Shown in pieces: positions 1-11,028 of a stretch of 64,000 nt of DNA. This stretch comes from Chinchilla lanigera (taxonomy: Eukaryota > Chordata > Mammalia > Rodentia > Chinchillidae). The DNA is taken from positions 1,013,551-1,077,550 of the forward strand of contig NW_004955465.1 in the NCBI RefSeq assembly GCF_000276665.1. Reading direction: 5' to 3'. The notes below the pieces were generated by a model. It was not told the origin of the DNA, did not search any database, and worked only from the letters and a program-made list of their open reading frames with translations. Position 1 is the stretch's first letter. Each line of letters opens with the position of its first letter. A program made the translations under genes and the position numbers.

Positions 1-99
1 GACCAAGAGTGTATGGTACTAGATTAGCCCACTGATTGCTTCAGCATAGTTCTGGGTATGGATACTGGGAAGGTCCAGCCTGGGTGTGGGTGGCATCAT

Positions 100-341
100 T
101 CAAAAGGCTTGTAGCCTGGATAGGATAGAAAGGAAAGGGAGGCTTGCTGCTTGCTGCTTTCTCCCTGCTACACCATGGACTGTTTCACTCCTGCAATTTC
201 CCTCTGCCATGCCACCCTGCCTTGGAGCCAACTCACTCTGGACTGAAACCTCTATAAACTGTGAGCTGAAATAAACCCTTCCTCCTTTAACTTGTGGGTG
301 CTGGGTATTGTGTCTCTGCACTGAGAAAAATAACTAAGACA
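100..341 (+). repeat. MaLR-type LTR, 3' part
   Basis: The stretch ends with the typical 3' portion of rodent MaLR LTRs: a GGACTGAAACCTCTATAAAC block, an AATAAA-like signal (GAAATAAACCCTTCC), a GGGTATTGTGTC block and a terminal TAACTAAGACA. The 5' limit is unclear and may extend to the window edge. It resembles the copies at 20032 and 50777. Confidence 0.7.
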
Positions 342-544
342 GACTGCTTGGGTTCACATTTGCTAGTGACTGTGCAAATACGGCCAGGCTTCCTCACTTC
401 CCTGGATTTGTTTTTCCTTCTGAAAAATGGAGGCCATTATTGCTCTACATTCACCAGCCGTCTTGGGAAGGAAATGAGATGTTCACTGAAGTGCTCTAGC
501 CGGGGACCTGGCACACAGTGTGTGCTCAGGTAAGAGTAGCCATC

Positions 545-1015
545 CATATTAACAATAGAATCAACCCCTGGCATTGGGCTTCAGAACATTGGCTTTCCAA
601 TGTTTCCAATTTTCATACGGGTTGCCAGTTTTCCTCTAAAAGTAGAGTGAGTTCTCCAAGAATGACCTTAACCCCCCACCTTTATAGACACTGGTTCTAT
701 TTAATTTTTGTCAGCCCAATAGGCAAAAATTTTCCTCTTTGCAGTTTTATTTCTTCCATTTGAAATTCTTATTTTGTTTACTATTTTTTTTTGAGAAATG
801 TCAAATCACTTCAGTGCAATTTATACATGTTTTGGTAAATTATTGCAGTTTTAATTTGCATTTCTTGGATCACTAGAACGACTTTGTATTGTTTATGAGC
901 CATTGGTATTGCTGCCTTGCCGACAGCTTATTCGTCTGGTTTCCCTCTTTCCCTTCTGAGATTGTCTTTTCTTTTCTGGCTCTGTGCATGCTTTTAGCAT
1001 ATTAAACCTTAGTTC
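545..1015 (-). repeat. Old L1-like fragment
   Basis: Segments such as TTTTAATTTGCATTTCTTGG at about 850 resemble the reverse complement of the 3' end of L1 ORF2 in old mammalian L1M/L1ME copies. It is heavily diverged and its borders are approximate. Confidence 0.4.
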
Positions 1016-1050
1016 AGATGTACAATGTAAATAATTTTTTTTTTTCCTTT

Positions 1051-1194
1051 GGTCTTTTTGAGACAGGGTCTTGCTATGCAGTCAGGCTGGCCTTGAGCTC
1101 CCTTTGTATCCCAGGCTGGTTTCAAACTTGCAATGATCCTCCTGCCTCAGCCTCCTGATTGCTGGGATTACGGGCATGCACCACCATGCCCAGC
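1051..1194 (-). repeat. B1 SINE
   Basis: It begins with GAGACAGGGTCTTGC and ends with the reverse-complement B1 head (GCTGGGATTACGGGCATGC...CCCAGC). The doubled GGCTGG module with GAGCTC/AAACTT is the B1-type internal duplication. Confidence 0.9.
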
Positions 1195-1261
1195 AAAGTT
1201 ATATTTTTTATATAGTCAAATCTGTCCATTTCTTCCTTTGACATCTGGATTGTGCACCCCC

Positions 1262-1450
1262 ACACCAGTATTGAGGATTGAATTTAGGGGCTTCACACTG
1301 AGCTGTATCCCCAGCCCTTTATAATTTTTTTTTTTTTTTTTTTAAATTTTGAGACAAGTCTCACTAAGTTGCTTAGTTGCCCAGGCTGGGGTTCACTTTG
1401 TAATCCTTCTGCCTCAGCTAGGGTTACAGATGTCTGCCACCATGCCTAGC
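1262..1450 (-). repeat. B1-ID dimeric SINE
   Basis: An ID-like, tRNA-derived half (GAGCTGTATCCCCAGCCC in reverse complement) is joined by an A-rich linker (poly-T here) to a B1 half lacking the internal duplication. This is the arrangement of B1-dID elements of several rodent lineages. Confidence 0.8.
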
Positions 1451-1964
1451 TTGTTTGATAATTCTGATGTCCATTTGGCTTTTCTATTTAGAGCAGGATC
1501 ACTCCCGGGTGGGGTTTACCTTAGGATCTTTGTCTAGAGTAGTATGGGCCTCCTGGGTATTATTATGTAATCAAGTCTTTGGGCTGATAAAGGTGTCAGT
1601 GCCAGCATGGCATTGAAACTGTGCCCAAGATGCCCTCCCTTGGGCACAGTCTATGAGACACCCAACCAAGAACAGTGCACTTGAGCAGACTGGGCAGTCT
1701 CTGGCCTTCAGTTAGCTTAGCGTTTACTGAATGCAGTACCCACTGGTGAGTCACAGAAACGAGTAAGGTCCCTGCCCTAGAGGTGCTTGTTGGGTACTGA
1801 AGGAGGCAGACACATCAACAGGTAAACTCAGTCTTAGGTTCACTCTGTTAAGGCAGGCTAACGGTCTACTCTACCCACATAAAACGCTTAGCTGGAGATA
1901 GTGATGCGGACTAGATTGCCTCACTTAGTATTACAGAACTCTGGTTCTTAGGAAAGGACCCAAA

Positions 1965-2060
1965 GCAGGCTGGGAGTGTGCTCAGTGGTAAAGCATCTGC
2001 TGAGCATGTAGCAGGCCCTGGGTTCAAGCCCTGGTACCAAAAATATTTTTAAAAAAATAG
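1965..2060 (+). repeat. ID-like SINE
   Basis: A tRNA-like head with A box (GTGTGCTCAGTGGTAAAGC) and B box (GGTTCAAGCCC) is followed by an A-rich tail. Confidence 0.75.
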
Positions 2061-2514
2061 TGGGTCCAATGAATCATGATCAGATTCCATAACAACAAAA
2101 GAATTACTTTCTAAGTGAGATTTTTTTTAAAAAAAATAGCGTGTTGGGTGGAAAACATTTGGACATGAGTCACTTCCTTGGATCGTGACTTGGGTTGTGC
2201 CAGGCCTGAGCCTTGTGACCCAGAGGATTCCCTAAAGCTCTGGGCTTGGTTACTTCCTGGTGGCTTTTAGGATCTTGAGGCCAGCGAGCTTTGGTAGGAA
2301 GAGGGCAGGGGAGAGTGGAGAGGCATGAGGATTGTTTGGTTGTTTCTTCGTGATATTTAAATATCACAGTGACAAATCCTGGCCTTCGGGTTAAATCCAT
2401 ATGTGGTTTACCAGATGCTCTATGAGCTCCTCCCTTGCCCATGCCCACCTCGACACCCCTTTCTTTCTGTTCCCAGGCTCTGATCCAGAATACTCTCCCC
2501 CAACCCCTCTCTCT

Positions 2515-2656
2515 CTTTTAAGACAGGGTCTTGCTATCTGGTTCAGACGGGCCTTGAACTCACTATGTCGTCCAGGCTGGCCTCGAACTCCTGGTAATCC
2601 TCCTGCCTCAGCCTTCTGTGTGCTGGGATTACAGGCATGTGCCACCACGCCTGACT
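2515..2656 (-). repeat. B1 SINE
   Basis: Reverse-complement B1 with the duplicated GGCCTTGAACTC / GGCCTCGAACTC module and the GGGATTACAGGCATGTGCC head. Confidence 0.9.
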
Positions 2657-2721
2657 TCTCTCTTCTTTGTGAGGTCTTTGCACGTGCTGTTTGGGCCTTT
2701 CTGCCTCACTTCTTCACCCTC

Positions 2722-3138
2722 TGTGACGGGCCAAATTGTGTTCCTATGAAGTCATACACTGAAATCCTAACCAGGAAATAGGGGCATTGGGGATGCAATT
2801 AGTTAAATTAGAATGAGGTCACATGGAGTAGGGTGTCCTTGACTTTAATAAAACCGGTGTGGTATGGAGAAGGTGATATGGACACTGAGTGAGACACGGG
2901 AGAGGATGCCCTGTAATTACTGGAGTTGCACTGTCAAAGGCAACGAATGTCATGGATAGTGGGCAACAGTCAGAAGGTGTGGGAGAGTCAAGGGAGAGCT
3001 TCACATCTGCTTGCAGAAGGGACCAGCCTTGTCCATACCTCAGTTTGACCGTACAGCTAGAACCGTAAGAAAATACGTTTCTGTTGTTAAGCTGCACAGC
3101 TGATGGTACCTTTGTCACTGGCTGGCACGGACTCTTTA
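2722..3138 (+). repeat. MLT1-type MaLR LTR
   Basis: It starts TGTGACGGGCCAAATTGTG, close to the recalled MLT1 start. It contains ATGAGGTCAC and GTGTCCTTGACTTT blocks and the AGAACCGTAAGAAAATACG-TTTCTGTTGTTAAGC end block. It is an old, diverged solo LTR. The 3' border is approximate. Confidence 0.75.
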
Positions 3139-4442
3139 GGTGCATGGAAACCAGCCATGGGCTGATTCTTGACCCTGCTGACAGTGATCCCCCGTCTTCT
3201 TCAGGGTCCTCAAAGGAACAGATCCCCATATTTGCTTCAAGGTGTTACCAGTTGGGTGAGGGTTCTTGGTCAATTGTATAGGAATCACAAACTGGCAAAA
3301 TGTAGCTGTCTTGGTGTTGACAGCCTGGACTTTGGATGCCAGCAGCGATCAGCTCTTTAGTGCTAGCTTCCCTCCTTTCCGCTCAAGGTTGGCAGCGACC
3401 CATGGGCTTCAGGCACCCTCCCAGCCACCAGAGATGGCAGCCCCCAGCAATCCTCTATCACTCTCCATCCAGTGTTACCAGCTCTGGCAGCTGGCCACTC
3501 TCAGCACCAGCAGCCCTTTCAGCGTTACCAGCCCAGCATGCACTGCTTCCGGGAGAACTCAGGCATATACAAGAGTACAGGAATACAAGGCCTGGAAGAA
3601 TCTCCGTGACAGCGTACGCTGCAGTGCCACGTGAGGGGAGCGATGCATGGCCCGAGGTAGCTTAGATACAGTCACGAGTAGAGGGCCACGAGGGGCAGAG
3701 TCACTGGGTTAGGTCCATGCGTAAAGCCTGCTGCAGCCAAAGCAAACATCTCCCTGGTTGGCAGTGGGGTGTCTGATACAAAAGAGGCCTGCTCACAGGC
3801 AGCAGGGGCAGCCACAGAATAAAAGTCCCCTTTACGGTACCTGGGCCCCTCTCCTCCGCCTCACCTATTAAGGCAGCCCTAAGAAGTAATATGGCTTCCT
3901 GCTTCTCCCTTCAGACCTCCTTGTAGCCAGTACCTGGAGGCTGTTCTTGGCCTCCTCGTCAGGACCACTCACCCACCATTCTCAGGTGCCTTTGCAATAG
4001 TAACACAGGCTGGCCCAAGGCTATCGGTGGAACTTGCCATTACCCTGAGAAGCCCCACCCCACCTCCTGTTAAACATACTAAAATGTGTGTCCACATCCC
4101 AAGTTAAATATAATTTTGTGGTGTAAACAGTTTGGAAAGAAATTTGTTTTACGAAGTTGTTTTGGAAACTATGAGTAATTAGTTCAATTTTGACAGTTGT
4201 TTCCGTCAGCGATCGTTATGTATAGTTTTGTGCACCTGAGAGTTGTAGGAAAGTGAAAAAGGCTAGTCTTACAAATTGTTTTCACATGCTGTACCTTTCC
4301 TATAACTACTAAGTGGACTTGCATGTGGCTGACGTTATGTTACATTTTGCAGACACTTGAACATTTATTTGATATTGGCAGTGTCTTTCCATGTTTTAGG
4401 CATAATACATTCTTTCAGGACTCAAACTTCTCTTTTTTTGGG
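3139..4442. other. Unannotated intergenic sequence
   Basis: Short open frames occur here (for example at 3266-3634) but they overlap in several frames, lack recognisable domains and have no splice or promoter context. I recognise no repeat family or gene. Confidence 0.5.
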
Positions 4443-4562
4443 TAGAGAGGCTCTTAAGACAGGTTCTTGCAATGTAGCCCAGGCTGGCCTCAAACACACA
4501 GTGATCCTCCCTGCTGTACCTCCCGAGTGCCCGGATGACGGTTGTGCACCACCAGGCCCTGC
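4443..4562 (-). repeat. B1-like SINE, diverged
   Basis: CAATGTAGCCCAGGCTGGCC and GTGATCCTCC blocks in reverse-complement order mark an old B1 without a clear internal duplication. Confidence 0.65.
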
Positions 4563-4662
4563 AGGACTAGATCACTTCTGTTGTTCCTGGGAAAGCTTGT
4601 GGGCCTTAAGCTCTTCCCTGTGGTACCTGATCAACCCCTCCCCTGGGGGCCCTGCACTTATC

Positions 4663-4757
4663 TATGTTTTTGGTTTTTGCAGAACTGGGGATGGGACCCA
4701 GGGGCTCACACATGCTAGACAAGAAGTCCCTTATCACTGAGCTACACCCACGGCCCC
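4663..4757 (-). repeat. ID-like SINE
   Basis: Reverse complement of a tRNA-derived ID element: a T-rich tail, GGGGATGGGACCCAGGG (B box side) and CACTGAGCTACACCCACGG (A box side). Confidence 0.7.
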
Positions 4758-4814
4758 TGTGTGTGCTGTAGGATTTAGCACCTTTGTGTGACTGTGATTT
4801 TCTTGTGTTTGCCT

Positions 4815-4935
4815 TACAAGCCTGGACGTTCCTTGAAAGCCAGTGTGTGCCTTACTTTCCTTTGTTTCCCACCCAGCACAGTGTCTGCCTCCAGCTGGTG
4901 TCCAGCAGATTCATTTCATGAGCAAATGAGTAATT
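4815..4935 (+). repeat. L2-like LINE 3' end
   Basis: The run of motifs (GGACGTTCCTTGAAAGCCAG, then CCCAGCACAGTGTCTGCC, then CATGAGCAAATGAG) follows the order of the ancient L2 3' end. It is diverged, and similarity rests on recall. Confidence 0.45.
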
Positions 4936-5866
4936 GTGTACAAATTCAACCTTTCAAAATTACTGAGTGTGGCAACAGCCAACGTTTATCCTTTACAGAT
5001 GCCCTGAAGAGCTAAACATGAAACAAAACCCCAGGACACCTTCCTTTTTACAGCTGAGGACATTTATACTACGGCATTCCGGGAGCAAAATCACTCTTGC
5101 CCTCATGAGGACAAACCCAGCGCCATCTTGCTCTTCCTAAGAGAAGGGAGCAGAGTGTTAGTGTGAGCTAAGTGGTGGAACTGGGCTCCATCAACCTGGG
5201 CCTTTGTGCTGGGCTTAATTTCAAGGAGGTGAGTCTTGGATTGGGTCAGCTTAAGGGTTCAGAATAAAAACTACAGAGCAAAGATCAAGAAGGCAGAAAA
5301 CATTGACATCACAGTAGTGGGGATGAGCAGCTTCTGGGAAGAAGTCTCAGGAGGGAAGTGGAGGGCGAGGAGGAGACAGCCAGGTGCCACTCAAAAGAAA
5401 GTGAGGCTGATGCGCTACAACAGCAGCAAGCAGCGCGCGAGGCGAGCTCACCTGAGTCCAAGCGGTGCTGCGGCTGGGTGTGCTGTGTCTCCTCTGGCCC
5501 TCGTGACAGCTCTGTGACCCTGTCCTCACTCGTCCCGTTTCCCTTAAGAAGTTGGGTTTAGAGAGGCGCCTCTGAGGTGGCGGTGAGGTTCTTCCTGCTG
5601 GCGATGCCAGAGGTAGGCTTTGGCATTGGTGTGGCCAACTGCCCACACTCCTGTCCTCGCCTGGCAAGTTCTACTTGTGCACCTGGCGCTAACTGATGTC
5701 ATTTCTGCCTGCTTTTCAGGCTTTTTAAGTGCAAATTATGAGCACAATACTCATTTACCAAATCAATTACTTTTTACATTCATTTCTCTCGACGTTCATT
5801 GCAATATTTATGCGAGGGCAGTAACTCCTTGAGTCAAGACCTTCTCTGTTAAAAATATTCTCCAAG

Positions 5867-5957
5867 GGCTGGGGGTTTAGCTCAGTGGCACAGCGCCTGC
5901 CTGGGAAGCCTGAGGCCCTGAGTTCGACTCCCAGTACCAAATATATATATATATATT
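5867..5957 (+). repeat. ID-like SINE with AT-repeat tail
   Basis: A clear tRNA-like head (GGGGGTTTAGCTCAGTGGC, GAGTTCGACTCCC) is followed by CAGTACC and an ATATAT-rich tail. Confidence 0.88.
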
Positions 5958-6109
5958 CAGCATTTAAATGGTGCGTATTGTGTGTCAGGCAAAGTTTTAC
6001 GTGGTCTGTGTGTATTCACTCCCTTAATTCTTTCAGGAACCTGCCATCAGCGGAGCATCCTAGTGCCCCCACATCTGTGCCATCCTAGTCTGCACAGCTG
6101 TGCGTTGTT

Positions 6110-6660
6110 GAGGCAGGAGGTTAGGGGCGGGACAAAGTGGACCGACAGCTGCATGGGATGTGTCAAAGGTCATCACAACCCAGAGGGCACCCGTAGAACA
6201 CGAGACCCCAAAAGACTGTGCAACGCCTGCGCACTGTGCACAGATCCAATCAGAAAGCGATGCTTCTCCATCCCTCATCTGAGTCCGGCACAGTTCGCCG
6301 GACCAATCAGAAAAGTGCTGTTTCCAATCCTCCACTTACATCTGCCCGAAGCCAAGTGGGTCTTACGGGAAAGGACCATTTAATTCTGGCGCTAGGCCCA
6401 GTGAATATTTGATAGGACAACCGTGCCCATGCCTCATTTGCATGAGGGGAGAGCCAGTGCAGGAATTTTAGATACTAAAGGTCCCTTTCCCTTATGCTCA
6501 GGCTGCTGTGAGTCTATTCACAGGGCTGCCCTCACCCTGTAGAACAAACTTCTTTTCTATCTTCAATAAATGTATAGTTTAGCTACCTTCTCTATATGTC
6601 TTGTCCAATTCTTTGTTCAAGACACCAAAATCCTGTGAAAAATCTACCCTAGACACCCCC
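6110..6660 (+). repeat. ERV1-like solo LTR (probable)
   Basis: The layout suggests a class I endogenous retrovirus LTR. A CpG-containing U3-like part has two CCAATCAG boxes (near 6245 and 6303) inside an imperfect tandem repeat, AATAAA lies at 6565-6570, and a pyrimidine-rich U5-like end follows (CTTCTCTATATGTCTTGTCC). No internal retroviral sequence flanks it, so it would be a solo LTR. Exact termini and target-site duplication were not resolved. Confidence 0.5.
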
Positions 6661-6735
6661 ACCTGGTAACATTCTGACCCTACTTGTACCCTTTAGTATA
6701 CCCATTTTACAGATGGAGAAATGGAGGCATGCTGC
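6661..6735 (-). repeat. MIR fragment
   Basis: The CCCATTTTACAGATGGAGAA block is the conserved core of MIR in reverse orientation. Only a short piece is left. Confidence 0.5.
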
Positions 6736-7374
6736 TACTAAGAGAAATGGTCCTAATTCAGGGTTTAATCAACAGCATGGTAACTATACAATACTTTCAA
6801 AGCTTAATGAAATAAAGCCTAATTAATTCAACCCAGTCACCAGGGTAGATGTGGAGGGGTGGTAGAATCTTACACTTGAAAAGTGTTTGAATTATACAAT
6901 TATTTCTTAGAAAATTTATTCTTCCATGTAAAAGTACATTTACCTAATTAGTTAAGTACTTCTAGACTGACTGGAGGAGCACTGTCAATTCCTCATATAA
7001 ATGTTGATGTCTCATTTATAGTCAGGAACAATCCATATACTAAAATCCTCAAAAGTAGCTGGCTTTCTTTAGAGGTTAGATGCGCCTCCTCACAAGTTTC
7101 TTCGCAAATTAGTCAAAAGTTCACCCTCTTCCAAATAAATGTATTCAGTTCAGGATTGAGTTAAACTTAATCAGATTTAATAATGTCAAAAGGACTGCTT
7201 TGGGAAGGCTCCAGGGGGACCTCTTACAGAACAGTGTCCTTGGCTTCTGACTAACTCTCAAGCCACAATAACCCAGGATGTAAACCTGGCTCCCCCTTAG
7301 AATGAGAGGCCTGAGGGTCAGTCCTCAGCACTGCAAAAAGTAAATAAACCTGATTCATGACTAACTTTTTGCTT

Positions 7375-7500
7375 TTGTTTTGTTTTGTTTGAGACAGGGT
7401 CTGACCAAGTAGCCCAGGCTGATCTCGAACTCACAGCAATCCTCCTGCCTCAGCCCCCTGAGTGCTGGCTACAGGTGGCCACCCCCACCCCCACCCCCAG
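7375..7500 (-). repeat. B1-type SINE with target-site duplication
   Basis: A reverse-complement B1 lacking the internal duplication is flanked by a 15-base direct repeat (CTGATTCATGACTAA at 7350-7364 and CTGATTCATGATTAA at 7501-7515, one mismatch). The duplication confirms an L1-type retroposition event. A C-rich (CCCCA)n run sits at the head end. Confidence 0.88.
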
Positions 7501-7814
7501 CTGATTCATGATTAATTTTGTACAGAATTTTTTTGTGTAGGTTCTACAATTAGCTGCTTGGCTAAAAAAAAGTCCACAGAATTCCAGCTACATTTTTCTG
7601 TGTGCGTGTTTATGTTTACTGTTACTGTAAAACCGGCGATGTGTTGTATAATGGTTTCGTCATTGGTCTTCTCCGCCTGTAACATGCACAGGAGCCCCTG
7701 GGGAGCTTGTTCCCCATCAGACTTTCTGTAGGTCTAGGGTCTGGCCAGAGCATCTGGGCTTCTAAAATGCTCCTGAGGAGCCCACCCTGAAAGGCAGGGC
7801 TCAGCCTTCCAAGG

Positions 7815-8020
7815 GGAGCCAGGAGCTGGTTCTGGATGGGAACTCTGCTCCACCGCTTATGACATCTTGGTCCTGGGACAAGGTACTTAGCCCGTCTGTG
7901 CCTTTGGTTTCTTCATCTGTGGAACGGAGTAATGATAACAGGAGTGATGTCCTAGGAGAGCTGCGAAGATTAGGTCAGTTAATAAACACAAAGCAACTCA
8001 AGGAAGAGGGAAGAAACCTG
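7815..8020 (+). repeat. MIR SINE
   Basis: The order of motifs (CTCTGCTCCACCGCTTATGA, then GACAAGGTACTTAGCCC, then TTCTTCATCTGTGGAACG, then GCGAAGATTAGGTCAG) matches an old MIR in sense orientation. Confidence 0.65.
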
Positions 8021-8029
8021 CTCTTACAC

Positions 8030-8480
8030 TGCACATATGGTTGCAACTTGCTTTTTTTATTTAGCAATATATCCTGGGCATCTTTCCATGTCGGTAGAAT
8101 GAAACCTACCCCATTTCCTCCAGCAGCTAGTATTCAACCATTAGATGTGTCTTGATTCGCTTCGCTCCAGTGACTTTTTTTCTTTTTCAAATTGCGGTAA
8201 AGCGCATGCCTAACGTCAGATGTTAGTTACCCTTTTAACCATTTTCAGGTGGACAGCTCAGCGGCAGTAAGTGCTTCTGCACCGCTGTGCAACCATCAGC
8301 ACCGTCCTTCGCCGGGACTTTTTGCCATGCCCTGCAGGAACACTCCCGTAAGAACAGTGACTCCCCGCACCCCCAGCCCTGGTGGCCTGCATCCCGCTTT
8401 CTGTCCTACAAGCTTGCCAGTTCCAGGTCCCTCCCGTAAGTGGAATCAGACAGAATTACCCTGTTGTGCCTCTAGTGGGC
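8030..8480 (-). repeat. L1M/L1ME fragments
   Basis: Two blocks, one before and one after about 8155, match the reverse complement of old L1 ORF2 3' sequence. One has CATCTTTCCATGTCGG; the other has GTGCAACCATCAGCACCGTC and GTAAGTGGAATCAGACAG. They are diverged and not coding. Confidence 0.6.
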
Positions 8481-8624
8481 TTGGAAGGACTTTCTTTTTT
8501 TGTTGCACAATCTGAACTTGAATCCTGAAATCTCTGAGGTGCTGGCTGTGGTCCCTGTCTGAGGTCTGAGCTGCTGGCTATGATCTGAGGCCACCCCTGC
8601 CGGCATCGGTTCTGCAATGAAGAA

Positions 8625-8815
8625 AAACAATGGCCGCTTTCATTCCCTGAGCACCTACTGCAGGCCAGCGCGGTCCTGGCTCCTACGCGAGGCTCCGGGA
8701 GGTTGGAAAAATGATCCCATGTTGCAGATGTGGAAATGGAAGATCAGAGAGGCAAAATGACGCATCTGCTGTTAGAAAGAGAAGTGGGGTGGAGACAGGT
8801 CTCGTTTCAAAGCCG
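8625..8815 (-). repeat. MIR SINE
   Basis: CTGAGCACCTACTGCAGGCC followed by GATGTGGAAATGGAAGATCA and GAGAGGCAAAATGACGC is the reverse-orientation MIR pattern. Confidence 0.65.
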
Positions 8816-9048
8816 CGCTCCCTTTACTTCACCTCAGTCCGGCAGAAGAAAAAGCAATCATTTCCAGCATTTCCCAACCACATTCCAATTAATAGGAGTG
8901 GAATTTAAATTAAGCAAACCGTATAACTGAAGATGAAGATCCATATCCAAAACTGGGATGTCTTCTAAACAAAAGAATTCACTACAGAACTTCTGAGCAG
9001 AAGCTTCTCATGTTTTACTCAATGTCTCAGATAAAGAACATTTCAACC

Positions 9049-9114
<66 letters not shown>
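9049..9114. repeat. (TG)n microsatellite
   Basis: About 33 near-perfect TG units with one interruption (TA near 9076). It is likely length-polymorphic. Confidence 0.97.
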
Positions 9115-9117
<3 letters not shown>

Positions 9118-9189
9118 AATTAATGTAGCCTGCCTGCTGTTGCCCAGCCTGCTTTATAATGGGCCCTTACCTCAGCAGGATTTTGTTTG

Positions 9190-9268
9190 CTTGTTTTTGT
9201 TTTTGAGGTACTAGGGATTGAATTCAGGGCCATCGTGCTGTGCTGCAGCCCCAGCCATTTGGTTTGTT

Positions 9269-9300
<32 letters not shown>

Positions 9301-9420
9301 ATTTTGAGGCAGAGTCTCACCAAATGTTAAATTTACCAGGCTGGGCTTGAATTTGTCACCCTCCTGCTTCAGCCTCCCGGAGCACTGGGATTAGAGGCGG
9401 GAGCCACTTCTTCCTAGCTC
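9190..9420 (-). repeat. B1-ID dimeric SINE with (TTTA)n linker
   Basis: An ID half in reverse orientation (GGGATTGAATTCAGGGCC, GCAGCCCCAGCC) is joined through a TTTATTTA microsatellite (about 9268-9301) to a B1 half (GAGGCAGAGTCTCACC to GCACTGGGATTAGAGGC). The linker poly-A has evolved into a tetranucleotide repeat. Confidence 0.82.
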
Positions 9421-10249
9421 CAGCCCTGTCCTTGATGCCAGTGGCCTTTCCCTTCAATGCTTCAGAGGGACTGGAAGGCTCAGAGGCAACCTCTGCATGA
9501 TCCCTGACCTACAAAAAGCAAAACACTGGTTTGATTTCTGCAGCTATTCCCTGGGCAGCGGAACAAGCACATGTGTGACTGCGTACACATGTGCATCCAA
9601 TTATTTATAGGCCCAGACTCAAATGTTCCACTTAAAAAGAAAAGAAAAACACTTTCAATTTGATGGGAAAAGCCTCTAAAAATAGCCTCTAACTATCATA
9701 TCTAAAAATTCCTTTTCTCTCCTACGAGGTGTCTTTTGTCTCTTGTTTTTGCCAAAAAGAAAGAGCACTGTGTGTACATCTTGCAGGGCTCTCTTCACTG
9801 GCTTGCTGGAGTTGGGGATCATCTCTACCAGCTCACGGGTGCCTTGGCAGCCCCCGGCATTCCTCCCTGCTTCCCCCTCTTAAAGGGGCCACGTTCAGCC
9901 AAGAGGAACCACAACTGTGCCGCGGGCAGTGGCTCGGTGGAGGGACCGTGTTGCGATGGTGTGATGTTATGCCCTGGCTCTGTTTGGGAATGTTAGATCA
10001 CGCTAACAGAACGCCTGACACTGTTACTCCAGCACAGCGTGCAGCCCAAAGCCGCTGTCTTAGACACTGTGAACAGCAACAAGAGGAAAATGATAATATC
10101 TACAAGGGCTCTAGGAAAACATATGGGTCACATGGTCAAGATTTTCCACATTTTGATGCTTTTTAGTGACTCGGGTCAAACTATTTAATTTTTCTGCCAC
10201 CACAATTGGTATCCAACCCCTACACAGTTCCTAAGGGTTTTACTAGTGG
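9421..10249. other. Unannotated intergenic sequence
   Basis: No repeat family or gene was recognised. The longest open frame (9729-10166, 145 codons) overlaps another frame of similar quality and shows no domain, splice signal or bias suggesting a protein. Confidence 0.5.
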
Positions 10250-10284
10250 ACAAACTTCTTTTTTCATTTTTTACTTTATTTTTT

Positions 10285-10430
10285 GTCTTTTTTGAGACAG
10301 GTTTTTGCTATGCACTTTAGGCTAGCCTTGAACTCACTTTGCAGCCCAGGCTGGCCTCGAACTCGCAGCAATCCACCTGCCTCAGCCTCCCAAGTGCTGG
10401 GATTACAGGTATGCGCTGCCACACCCAGCA
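10285..10430 (-). repeat. B1 SINE with target-site duplication
   Basis: A complete reverse-complement B1 with internal duplication. The direct repeat ACAAACTTCT occurs at 10250-10259 and 10431-10440 on either side, marking the insertion. Confidence 0.92.
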
Positions 10431-11028
10431 ACAAACTTCTGATTCATCATAGTTAAGTTTGAAATTCAAACCATGTGTAGCTCCATATGCTGAATAGCTC
10501 TGAAAGATCTGTGAGAAGCAACTCCTTCAACACCACAGCTTTGATACAATAAGGGGTGGAAGGTAACAGCACACCAGGAAATTGGTCTTATTATTCTCCG
10601 ATTACAACAAAGGCTGTGACATTTTAAACTCTAATTCTATATCAGAAGACCCACCTTAATCTTTGATGCCTTTCTTTCACAGTCAGGGAAGCTTTCCAAG
10701 TTATCTGGTTAGTAAGATGGACAGGGCTCAGAAAAATGGGAGGTATAAATAAAGCCATCCTTCCAGTTTTACACACATGCTATTGACTGTCCACTTAGGG
10801 TAAGTGAAATGTGTTGCATGTGCATTCTGAGATCCATTGTTTTGGAGCAACTATGATTATTGTAACTGCTAAATTACAATCTAATGCATACTTACTGAAC
10901 ACTTTTGTGCTGTATTACCCTCAAGTCAAGAGAGTGAACGAAACAAAAAAAAAAAAAGAAACACAACATAGTGGCTACCCTTTAAAAAAGGTTTGCAACA
11001 TCATCCTCCATCCAACTGTCACATCCCT

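Noticed and set aside
3266..3665. Overlapping open frames of 109-122 codons
   Set aside because: Two frames overlap, neither has a recognisable domain or splice context, and composition is ordinary. Chance frames are expected at this length.
5347..5561. Exon-like GC-rich patch with AACAGCAGCAAGCAGCGCGC
   Set aside because: Frames on both strands are open but give low-complexity peptides with no recognised similarity and no convincing splice sites.
5867..5957. Possible tRNA gene (A and B boxes present)
   Set aside because: The cloverleaf is degenerate, an A/T-rich tail follows, and many near-identical copies exist in the window, so it is an ID SINE. The same applies to the other ID copies.
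9729..10166. 145-codon open frame, the longest outside the gap and repeats
   Set aside because: No family resemblance, no codon signal, and a second frame is open over the same bases. Probably chance.
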